Source of the DNA: Gardnerella coleohominis
GTDB lineage: Bacteria; Actinomycetota; Actinomycetes; Actinomycetales; Bifidobacteriaceae
Assembly: GCF_002896555.1 (NCBI RefSeq)
Contig: NZ_MNLH01000003.1
Span: 62,001 to 126,000 of the forward strand
Direction: 5' to 3'
Length of the DNA: 64,000 bases
Positions 26,482 to 34,439 of this stretch are shown here, one piece after another. Position numbers and translations under genes: made by a program. The stretch's first letter is position 1. Every line of letters starts with the position of its first letter. Below the pieces are notes generated by a model. The model did no database searches. It had not been told where the DNA came from and saw only the letters and a program-made list of their open reading frames with translations.

Positions 26482-28278
26482 TTATTTGTTATTTTCATAA
26501 GCTTTTAAAGCTTCATTAATATAGCGTTTCGCATAACTGTAGTACGTGTACATGCAAGTCCCTATATTTTCGCCTTCTGCTTGTTTAACAAGTGACCACA
26601 AATGCCAGCACCATCCTGCAAATCCTATATAAGCCAGCAAATGACGCTTTTCTTGTGCTGACGGAGTATGTGCTAAATAAACAGACATAGCTTCGTTTAT
26701 CTCAGTGTTATTGAATTCGTCCGAAACGCATAAAGTACCAAAATCTTGAGCGTAATCAGACATTCCAGCATATTCCCAATCGATAAGATGATAGCGATTG
26801 TTTTGATCTATTAAAATATTTGCGCCTAGTATGTCATTATGGCAAAGGCAAGTATGCGTGCCGTCTTGAGTAATTACAAAGTTATGAAGCTTGTCAGCTA
26901 AAACACTCAAGTCGATGATTTTTTGCGGTATTTCCACATTTCTATCATTAAGCTCTTTCATATAGCGCTGAGATTCAGCGTAAAAATCAAAGTTGCGATG
27001 CACGCTTTCGTTACTTTCATGCAAAGAACGAACTAATTTCAAGCTTTCTCGTAGTTGGTTAGGATCATGCATATCCGCAATATGGCAATCTGGCAAAAAT
27101 CGTGAAATCTTCCAGCCTTCTTTAGCGTCTGCTGTAATAAAAGTGCCATCTAAACCAAGTTTTTGAGCCAATTGCAAAGCTTCAGCTTCGGCTTGTCTAT
27201 TAATAAGCACGTCTGTTCCAACGCCAGGATGCCTATAAACGTATTCGCTATTCCCGACCGAAAAATGGCAAGATAAATTAGTAAGACCTTTTTTAAGCGG
27301 ATAAACGTTATGAATATCGGATTTTTTGCATTTAAGCGTTTGAGTGATATGGTCAAAAATTGCACTATCAATATTTTCTAGGAAAAGTGGATCAAATTCG
27401 CGCAGCTCATCAATAGAATCAAATTCGTGAATAATTGGCGTATCGTACTTTCGCATTTGCATGTCGAGTTCGTCAATGTGTTCAATAAAAATATCCTCCC
27501 AAAGCTTTCCTGCAGTTTGCGGCAAATCGTATTCTTCACGAAGAATTTGCACAAATCGCTTAGAAAATGCTTCGTCAAAATACACGTGACCAATCATGTA
27601 CCAAGCGTTACTTCCGCCGATCGTGACTTTTGTAATACGATCATGCGCGCCGTAAGTCATGCACCATTCTTTAGTGTGACCTTGCTGGAATTGTGCGGAA
27701 TAATAAGCTTTCCAAACGTATTTTTCAAATGGATTTTCGTCGAAATAATTGTCGGATGAGCAAATATAAGTGTTTGATAGTTGGTTTGCTACTGCCATAA
27801 TTGAGCTGTTGTTATTGCGCGTGCTGTACTCGCTATTTGGCACGATTTTTACGTTAAAAGCGTCTTCTAAGTAGAAAAATTGCTCTTGCTTGTAGCCGAC
27901 AACAACTGTTATATCGTTAATCCCAGCTTCATGAAGCTGTTTGATTTGGCGTTCAATAAGAACTTCTCCTCGAACTTTGATTAGTCCTTTAGGTAGCTCG
28001 TATGAAATAGGAGAAAATCTTGAAGAAAAGCCTGCTGCCATAATAATAGCGTTGCGTACTTTATATGGTTCAAGAGATTTAATGCCTTCTTCAGTGATGC
28101 GCAATTCGTTTGCTGTTTCAATAAGATTTTTATTTTCTGCGCTTTTTATTGCTGAATTAACAGTTCCGAGTGAAAGCCCTGATTGAGATGCTATGTCTCG
28201 CTGACTTAACTGTACACTGCTGTTTTTGTTATTTAATAGCGTTGTAAGAAGCTTAAATTCGTTGTGATTAATAGCCAT
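26482..28278 (-). CDS. HTH + phosphocholine cytidylyltransferase + choline kinase fusion (LicC-LicA type)
   Basis: This 598-residue chain has three parts. Residues ~1-70 are a winged helix-turn-helix (LSQRDIASQSGLSLGTVNSAIK). Residues ~75-300 are a nucleotidyltransferase with AIIMAAGFSSRFSP and PKGLIKVRG, as in LicC, which makes CDP-choline. Residues ~305-598 are a choline/ethanolamine kinase fold with HND at the catalytic loop (Asp482) followed by N, and HLIDWEYAG for metal binding, as in LicA. The chain would phosphorylate choline and activate it with CTP. The start at 28278 has GAGG five bases upstream; an in-frame start 17 codons earlier has none. The licB-like gene follows in the same orientation, and licD diverges across a 208-bp region. 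The DNA-binding domain suggests self-regulation linked to choline, which is inference. Confidence 0.85.
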   Translation of the reverse strand: MAINHNEFKLLTTLLNNKNSSVQLSQRDIASQSGLSLGTVNSAIKSAENKNLIETANELRITEEGIKSLEPYKVRNAIIMAAGFSSRFSPISYELPKGLIKVRGEVLIERQIKQLHEAGINDITVVVGYKQEQFFYLEDAFNVKIVPNSEYSTRNNNSSIMAVANQLSNTYICSSDNYFDENPFEKYVWKAYYSAQFQQGHTKEWCMTYGAHDRITKVTIGGSNAWYMIGHVYFDEAFSKRFVQILREEYDLPQTAGKLWEDIFIEHIDELDMQMRKYDTPIIHEFDSIDELREFDPLFLENIDSAIFDHITQTLKCKKSDIHNVYPLKKGLTNLSCHFSVGNSEYVYRHPGVGTDVLINRQAEAEALQLAQKLGLDGTFITADAKEGWKISRFLPDCHIADMHDPNQLRESLKLVRSLHESNESVHRNFDFYAESQRYMKELNDRNVEIPQKIIDLSVLADKLHNFVITQDGTHTCLCHNDILGANILIDQNNRYHLIDWEYAGMSDYAQDFGTLCVSDEFNNTEINEAMSVYLAHTPSAQEKRHLLAYIGFAGWCWHLWSLVKQAEGENIGTCMYTYYSYAKRYINEALKAYENNK

Positions 28279-28323
28279 GCGAGCCTCGCTTGTGGTTGGT
28301 ATTTTATTAATTATACAACAAGC

Positions 28324-28357
28324 GTTCAAAAATAGCTATTAAATTTTTATTTTGAAC
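28324..28357. promoter_or_regulatory. Inverted repeat in the licCA/licD divergent region (candidate operator)
   Basis: GTTCAAAA (28324-28331) and TTTTGAAC (28350-28357) form 8-bp perfect arms around an AT-rich centre containing ATAGCTAT. It lies 45 bp upstream of the HTH-fused enzyme gene and 130 bp from licD. A TATAAT for licD is at 28434-28439. Confidence 0.4.
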
Positions 28358-28486
28358 ACCGACGATGTTAAATTTTGCAAACTTTACAACGCTATAAAGG
28401 TGCATGCGAGATACAAACCGTATTATAATAAATAACCATATGACTTTTGCTAGTAAAAGTGAGAGAAAACAACAGAAGGTGTAAGT

Positions 28487-29620
28487 ATGGCGTCTGTATT
28501 TCGTAAGCTAATGCGCAAATTTATTGAGCATTGTCCTTCATCAAAACGTTCAATAAAAGATCTTAGAGCGCAAGTTAGCGATTTACAGGCAAGCATAGAT
28601 CGCATGCAACGCGTGTTAGACGAGCAATTGCCGCGCATTCTTGAAAACCAACGCAATATGCACGTTAACATACTTACGAATCGAGAGCACGCTTCTCTTT
28701 TAGCTTGGGCAAACTATCGAAATGACAACGAAAGCGATTTTGACGCTCGCAAGCGCTTTTACTATGGTCTTCCTCAAGCAACGGGTTCAGTGAGACTTAT
28801 TCAACGCGGTTGCGCTTCGCTTTTAAGTGAATTTGCAGCGGTTGCTAAAGAATATAATTTGCGATATTGGGCTGATTTTGGCACTTTGCTTGGAACTATT
28901 CGCCATCGCGGATTTATTCCTTGGGATGACGATACAGATTTAGGAATGATGCGAAGTGACGTAGATAAGCTTCTCGAATTGCTTAAAAAAGACGAAAAGC
29001 TGTCTAAACGCTATCGCGCAGTACTTGTATTTGACCCTTACGTTTTCTGCAGACAGCTTAGATTGCGATATAAAAATTCTGAAGATCCTAGCTTTATTGA
29101 TATCTTCTTCTACGATTACATGCCTAAATACGATGAGCATACTAAGAAAAGGTTTATTGAAATTCGTGAAGAGCTAAAGGAAGATTTGAAATCTAATCCT
29201 TTTTATAATAAGTGGCTTGCGAATGGATATTTGGAAGATGGCGAAGAACTTAGTAGCGAAATAGAAAATATTTTCACTAAATATCAAAATATTGCAAAAA
29301 GCGAAAATATTATTGCAAATGAATCTAATAGTAACGAGTGCAATATTATTTACGGGCTTGATAACGTCGATTCTGAACTAATATACACATCTCAATATGA
29401 GGATATGTTCCCACTTAGGCAAGAAGAATTTGAAAAATTCGAAATTCTAGTACCTAATAAAGCAGAAAAAATTCTCTTCAACTATTACGGGAATATTTAT
29501 CAGCTTCCTTCAGATATGGTTTCGCACTTGCAACATGTAAGCCGTGAATTACTCAACGACAAACATACTATTGAGGCGATTAAGCAAGATATTGAAACTA
29601 ACCCTTACGCGCGTAAATAG
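28487..29620 (+). CDS. licD: LicD-family phosphocholine transferase
   Basis: The 377-residue protein begins with a basic segment and a predicted coiled coil (~20-58). The LicD core is at ~120-260: YWADFGTLLGTIRHRGFIPW followed by an Asp triplet (147-149), and later FIDIFFYDYMP. This is the nucleotidyltransferase-like core that moves phosphocholine from CDP-choline to a sugar hydroxyl on teichoic acid or lipooligosaccharide in other bacteria. The acceptor here is unknown but is probably the polymer made by this locus. AGAAGG lies seven bases before the ATG. It is divergent from the cytidylyltransferase/kinase gene that would supply its donor. No signal peptide is seen, so it should act at the inner face before export. 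Confidence 0.88.
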   Translation: MASVFRKLMRKFIEHCPSSKRSIKDLRAQVSDLQASIDRMQRVLDEQLPRILENQRNMHVNILTNREHASLLAWANYRNDNESDFDARKRFYYGLPQATGSVRLIQRGCASLLSEFAAVAKEYNLRYWADFGTLLGTIRHRGFIPWDDDTDLGMMRSDVDKLLELLKKDEKLSKRYRAVLVFDPYVFCRQLRLRYKNSEDPSFIDIFFYDYMPKYDEHTKKRFIEIREELKEDLKSNPFYNKWLANGYLEDGEELSSEIENIFTKYQNIAKSENIIANESNSNECNIIYGLDNVDSELIYTSQYEDMFPLRQEEFEKFEILVPNKAEKILFNYYGNIYQLPSDMVSHLQHVSRELLNDKHTIEAIKQDIETNPYARK

Positions 29621-29678
29621 AGCACAAAACATAAGGGTTAGTTGCATTAAGCTTATTGGCGTTAAAGCGCTGGTGGTT

Positions 29679-29771
29679 TAGCTACCAGTATTTATACCAG
29701 TTATACCAGTATTTAGCTACCAGTATTTAGCTACCAGTATTTAGCCATCAGTAGTTTTAAATACCAGTATC
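29679..29771. repeat. 14-bp tandem repeat between licD and the double GT2
   Basis: Repeated GCTACCAGTATTTA units, about six full or partial copies, fill the gap between two convergent genes. Copies at 29714-29752 are nearly identical. No coding role is likely. Confidence 0.85.
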
Positions 29772-29781
29772 GCTCGCAGAA

Positions 29782-32097
29782 TTATTTGTTATCCCTTCTC
29801 ATAAGGCGTAACTTTTTCTGCAATTTTGCGATAAACACTGGGAGAGTTATTTTCTTCGCTGTTTTTACGATTTTTTCGCCAATCAGATAGCGCGCAGAAG
29901 TGCGAATGCTACTAATTTCCTGCTCGCATAATTCGCTTTTGCGCTCAAACTCAAACATGCGTTCCTTTAGCCACAAAGTGCGAGAATTAGCGTTAAGTTG
30001 TAGTTTTTGGAACTCGTTATAAGCTTTTTCGTCGTAGAAATACGTTGGCAAGATATGTGAATTTTCCTCATAATTCAGAGCTTTTAATACTTCTTGCAGC
30101 TTGTCTTGAACGATGTTTGCTAAGGATTCAGAAGTTACTCGCGTATGGCAATCGTGAACGAAGCTTTCCACAAGAGCATTCGCGTATCCCTGATTATATG
30201 TTTCAAGAAGTCCTTCGCTTTCAAGCCATTTTCCAACTTCTAGCACTGAATTAACTTCAAGGGGTGCTTCATTAAACGACGTATTATGCTCTATTGAAAG
30301 CCAGAAGTTTTCTGGAATCGTTTTAGTATTAAGATTTTCGAATCCTTCTCCAGCTCCAACACTGAATCTTCCATAAGCATTTTCGTATGATTTAGCCAAA
30401 TCGCAATACATAATATTTTGAGCTTCTAATGCTGCGCGAGTGCTAAAAGTCATAAGAGTTGCAGGAGTATCGTTATCTCCAGCTTCTATGTGAGCAGATT
30501 TCAAGAAGTCAGTTCTCCATATTTTCTGCCAACCGTAGCTGTAGCAGCTGTTTATAAGAAGTTCTGAAATATCCTTAGGTTCATAAGATCCGTAATAAGT
30601 ATCTTGCACTGTGTCATCACTATTTACAGCTCTAATAAAGCTTTCGTTGGAAAGATCAATATTATTCTTAATATCATTTTTAATAGAACAATCAATTAGA
30701 TAATCGCTATGCAAGCTTTTGTTATTAAAGAACTCAAGATCAATAATCTTATTTTTATTATTAGAGCATTTGTGTAGATTATCTAAAGCGGATTTAAGCA
30801 CATTTTCGTTGATTATATAGCTTGAAGGCATGAAAATCGTGTATTTTCCATGAGCGTAATCAACTGCCTTAGAAATCATGTCTTTTATAGTGCATGAATC
30901 GTCATTTTGCTGAATTGTAAAGCGCTTATCTTTATCTGTAAATCTCTTAGCGATATTAAGAGTGCTATCCAAAGAATGAGAGTCAACAATAATAAATTCG
31001 CAAGAAATATTGCTTATAGAAGTGCAAGCTTTGAGGGAGTCAACAATCCAAGAATGAGCATTATGAGTGAAAATGACAAGAGAAAGCTCAGGATTAGATT
31101 CTGCTTTGTGCGCTTTAACTTCGTACGAGGATCCCAAGAAATCCATGTAGTAATCCATAAATTCTGGCTTCAGGCGAGAAGCCATAAGGAAAACTTCTTT
31201 TGAATCCATAGAACTAAAAACTTCGTAAATAAGCTTGCGTATTTCAGGATTCTTATCGTCGAAACCAAATTCTGTGATTAACGAATTAACGTAATCAAAT
31301 TCGCGCGAATAAAAAGCTTGCAAAACTTCGCGTGAAATATTCTGCTTGCTAAGAAATTCGCGCATATCACGCAAACGATCGAAAGGAAGATGAAAATCTT
31401 TCAATAAACTAGAAGCGCCAGGATTAGTTTGACGATAATAGTAGTACTTTCCAGGATTCCAGCAGATTTTATTCGCTAAAACCATAGTTTGTGCGAAGAA
31501 AGGATTATCGGTCCAACCTGCTCCAGGAATCGGCTTAAAACGTATGGTCTCATTATTTTTGTTATCTCCGTTAAGAAAATCTTTGCGGTAAATAGCAGAC
31601 CAAATAGAAGGGTGATGGTAGAAAGGCTCAGCGAACTCGTTTAAGCTAAAAATAGACCTGTGCTTCGGCATAAAATAGCACAAGTTTGGCGTGTCTACTG
31701 CATCCTTATATCCATCTTTTCCATCATAAAAAAGCCAGTATCCGCCTTTAATAACATCGATTTTTTCATCCGTAAGATCTGTATTGCTTAAAAGACGCTC
31801 ATACATGTGTGGGTCGATGAAATCGTCAGGCTCAACAATGCTAATCCACTCGCCTTTAGCGCGCTCCAAGCCGCGATTGCAAGTAGCTCCATAGCCCTCG
31901 TTTTCTTTTTCAATAACAACGAATCGACTATCTTTCTTAGCGAAAGATTTCATAATATCGATGGAACCGTCTTTGCTTCCATCTGAAAACATTAAGCATT
32001 CCCAATCAGTAAAAGTTTGATTTTGAATAGACTCCAAGCATTGCTGTAAAAAGGCTTCAACGTTATAAATCGGAACAATAATAGATATTTTTGGCAT
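29782..32097 (-). CDS. Glycosyltransferase with two GT2 domains
   Basis: The 771-residue protein starts with a full GT2 A-fold domain: PKISIIVPIYNVEAFLQQCL, SDGSKDGS and VEPDDFID (residues ~2-110). It is followed by a helical region. A second GT2-like domain starts at ~345 (LSLVIFTHNAHSWIVDSL, IIVDSHSLDSTL). The second domain lacks a clear DXD, so it may be degenerate or have another donor. The C-terminal ~50 residues are basic and would lie against the membrane. Such proteins build polysaccharide repeat units or add phosphosugar side chains in the cytosol. It stands alone on this strand, convergent with licD and divergent from the ABC exporter permease (76 bp between starts). Donor and acceptor are not known. 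Confidence 0.85.
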   Translation of the reverse strand: MPKISIIVPIYNVEAFLQQCLESIQNQTFTDWECLMFSDGSKDGSIDIMKSFAKKDSRFVVIEKENEGYGATCNRGLERAKGEWISIVEPDDFIDPHMYERLLSNTDLTDEKIDVIKGGYWLFYDGKDGYKDAVDTPNLCYFMPKHRSIFSLNEFAEPFYHHPSIWSAIYRKDFLNGDNKNNETIRFKPIPGAGWTDNPFFAQTMVLANKICWNPGKYYYYRQTNPGASSLLKDFHLPFDRLRDMREFLSKQNISREVLQAFYSREFDYVNSLITEFGFDDKNPEIRKLIYEVFSSMDSKEVFLMASRLKPEFMDYYMDFLGSSYEVKAHKAESNPELSLVIFTHNAHSWIVDSLKACTSISNISCEFIIVDSHSLDSTLNIAKRFTDKDKRFTIQQNDDSCTIKDMISKAVDYAHGKYTIFMPSSYIINENVLKSALDNLHKCSNNKNKIIDLEFFNNKSLHSDYLIDCSIKNDIKNNIDLSNESFIRAVNSDDTVQDTYYGSYEPKDISELLINSCYSYGWQKIWRTDFLKSAHIEAGDNDTPATLMTFSTRAALEAQNIMYCDLAKSYENAYGRFSVGAGEGFENLNTKTIPENFWLSIEHNTSFNEAPLEVNSVLEVGKWLESEGLLETYNQGYANALVESFVHDCHTRVTSESLANIVQDKLQEVLKALNYEENSHILPTYFYDEKAYNEFQKLQLNANSRTLWLKERMFEFERKSELCEQEISSIRTSARYLIGEKIVKTAKKITLPVFIAKLQKKLRLMRRDNK

Positions 32098-32173
32098 AGT
32101 TATGATGTTAACACAAAGAGGTTTATGTGTACGCTAGACAACACGCAAATTCAATTACAATCTAACTGATAAT

Positions 32174-33019
32174 ATGAGTACCGTGAAAAATCTGATAGAT
32201 CATTGTCGTAAAAAGTATTCGTACGCCATTATCGTGCTTAGAGGCTTAGTAAAAACTGATTTTAAGTTGCGCTACCAAGGATCTTTCTTGGGCGTAGCGT
32301 GGTCAGCTTTAAAGCCATTGATGATGTTTTGCGTAATGTATCTTATTTTTGGCAAGTTTTTGCGTATGACTGATGGCACGTCAACGTATCCAGTGGTGCT
32401 GCTTTTAGGTATTAGCGCGTGGCAGTTTGTGCAAGAATCTACGTCTATTGGATTGCGCTCGCTTGTAGATCGTGGCGATTTGTTGCGTAAAATTCATTTC
32501 CCTAACTATATTGTTGTAGTTTCGGCAACTATCGGGTCTTTAATAAGCTTCTTAATTAACTTAATAGTTGTGCTTTTCTTCGCTATTTTCAACGGTGTTC
32601 ATTTTACGTGGAGAGTAGTTTTACTTCCTATTAGCTTGATTCAGCTTTATGTAATCGCTATTGGAATCGCACTAATAATGTCTACTATGTATGTGTATTT
32701 CCGCGATATTTTGCATATTTGGGAAGTGGCTCAGCAGCTACTATTTTATGGAATGCCAATTATTTATCCGCTTAGCTACGTAATTAATAAAGGCGGTATT
32801 TTCGCTAAGTTAGCAAGGATGGAATTGCTTAATCCTATAGCTCAATGCATTCAGGATATGAGGCATAATCTTATCGCTCCTGATACGCAGCCAACTGTGT
32901 GGAGTTTATTCGGGCTTTCATGGATGTCTTTTGTTCCTATTTTGCTAACGATATTAGTTTTTCTGATTGGTATTTATGTGTTTAAGAAAAATAGTCATGC
33001 TTTTGTAGAAGTTATGTGA
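32174..33019 (+). CDS. Polysaccharide ABC exporter permease (Wzm/TagG type)
   Basis: The 281-residue protein has six predicted helices. Near the N-terminus it has the family motif FKLRYQGSFLGVAWSALKPL (residues ~32-51), typical of ABC-2 permeases that export O-antigen or teichoic-acid polymers. It would move a finished lipid-linked glycan across the membrane together with the ATPase encoded 76 bp downstream. An ATG at 32174 preceded by AT-rich DNA is the only sensible start. The close ATPase neighbour with a Wzt-type C-terminal domain confirms the role. Confidence 0.9.
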   Translation: MSTVKNLIDHCRKKYSYAIIVLRGLVKTDFKLRYQGSFLGVAWSALKPLMMFCVMYLIFGKFLRMTDGTSTYPVVLLLGISAWQFVQESTSIGLRSLVDRGDLLRKIHFPNYIVVVSATIGSLISFLINLIVVLFFAIFNGVHFTWRVVLLPISLIQLYVIAIGIALIMSTMYVYFRDILHIWEVAQQLLFYGMPIIYPLSYVINKGGIFAKLARMELLNPIAQCIQDMRHNLIAPDTQPTVWSLFGLSWMSFVPILLTILVFLIGIYVFKKNSHAFVEVM

Positions 33020-33095
33020 TGTGTTGCAAGAAACTGTATGACTGATTTTAAAATCACGAAAATTTTACGAAAGCTATGATGGGGAAGTGGATTTT

Positions 33096-34373
33096 ATGAA
33101 TAAGTTGCAAGATGACGTTGAAGCAAGAGACGACGTTGAAGCAAGAGACGACGATATTGTTTTGTCTGTAAATCACGTGGGCAAATATTTTAAATTGCCA
33201 ACCGAGCAAGCAACTGGCTTAAAACAGGCTTTTATAAATCTTACTAAAGGCATTAAAGGCTACAAATTCCAGCATGTGCTTAAGGATATAAGTTTCCAAG
33301 TGCATCGCGGTGAATTCTTCGGAATAGTCGGGCGAAACGGTGGCGGAAAATCAACGTTGCTGAAAATTATTTCGCAAATCTATTACCCAAATACTGGAAG
33401 TGTGAAAGTAAAAGGCAAGCTCGTTCCTTTTATTGAGCTTGGTGTTGGGTTTAATCCAGAGCTTACAGGACGCGAAAACGTTTATCTTAACGGAGCTTTA
33501 CTTGGATTTACTCGCGCAGAAATCGACGCAATGTATGACGATATTGTGGAATTTGCTGAGCTTGAAGATTTTATGGATCAAAAGTTAAAGAATTATTCTT
33601 CTGGTATGCAAGTTCGACTGGCTTTTTCTGTGGCAATTAAAGCTCAGGGAGATATTCTAGTTCTTGATGAAGTTTTGGCTGTTGGCGACGAAGCTTTCCA
33701 GCGTAAGTGTGATTCTTTCTTTACTGAAATTCGAAAAGATCCTACTAAAACCGTTATTCTTGTTACGCATGATATGAATGCTGTGAAACGCTATTGCACG
33801 CGTGCGATGATGATTAGCGACGGTGAAGTTGCTGCGATTGGAAATACCGAGTCCGTGGCAGATCAATATACTTTGGCAAATATTGAAGCTGAGCGCGCAA
33901 AGCAGGATAAGCTTGGCGAAAAGATGTGCAAGGGGCAGTATGCGCAAGGATTAAATGCAAAGTGTCCGTTGCTTAGGACGTATGCTTTGGAAGACAAGAT
34001 TTACAAGAGTAGCGATACTTTCCGTTTTGCTGTTGAGTATCAGTATGACGAGCCGGGTGATTTCTATTTGGCGATTGCTTTGCATGATATTCGGCGCGGC
34101 GGAATTACTTACGATACTGGTTCTAAAGTGCTGAAAATGCAAAAGCGTGGGCATCAAATAGTGCATTTTGAAATGCCGTTAAATTTGTTTAATAATGGCG
34201 AGTTTACGCTTTTTACTTCCTTGCGTACGCCTAGCCCAACTGAGGATGATTACACTGATTTGTTAGCTGTGGCTGTGGATGCGAACGCTTGCACGTTTGT
34301 AATCAGAGATAGTCGTAATCGCGATTATGCTTTGCTAAGCGATCGTGCGATGACGATTAAGCAAGTTTCGTGA
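33096..34373 (+). CDS. Polysaccharide ABC exporter ATPase with C-terminal substrate domain (Wzt/TagH type)
   Basis: The 425-residue chain has an ABC domain (~20-260): Walker A GRNGGGKST, signature SSGMQVRLAF, Walker B ILVLDEVLAVGD and a switch histidine in VTHDMN. Its C-terminal beta-sandwich (~285-425) resembles the Wzt carbohydrate-binding domain, which in known systems checks the end of the glycan before export. The N-terminus carries an 18-bp tandem duplication encoding DDVEARDDVEARDD. ATG at 33096 is preferred, with AAGTGG five bases upstream; GTG at 33087 is possible. It pairs with the permease gene upstream. The polymer is probably the one built by the galactofuranosyl and phosphocholine enzymes of the locus. 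Confidence 0.9.
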   Translation: MNKLQDDVEARDDVEARDDDIVLSVNHVGKYFKLPTEQATGLKQAFINLTKGIKGYKFQHVLKDISFQVHRGEFFGIVGRNGGGKSTLLKIISQIYYPNTGSVKVKGKLVPFIELGVGFNPELTGRENVYLNGALLGFTRAEIDAMYDDIVEFAELEDFMDQKLKNYSSGMQVRLAFSVAIKAQGDILVLDEVLAVGDEAFQRKCDSFFTEIRKDPTKTVILVTHDMNAVKRYCTRAMMISDGEVAAIGNTESVADQYTLANIEAERAKQDKLGEKMCKGQYAQGLNAKCPLLRTYALEDKIYKSSDTFRFAVEYQYDEPGDFYLAIALHDIRRGGITYDTGSKVLKMQKRGHQIVHFEMPLNLFNNGEFTLFTSLRTPSPTEDDYTDLLAVAVDANACTFVIRDSRNRDYALLSDRAMTIKQVS

Positions 34374-34439
34374 AATTTCGTGAAACATTTGCCGGTGATT
34401 TCTATGGCTTTTTGTAGCTGTTTTCGCCATCGCCGTTAC

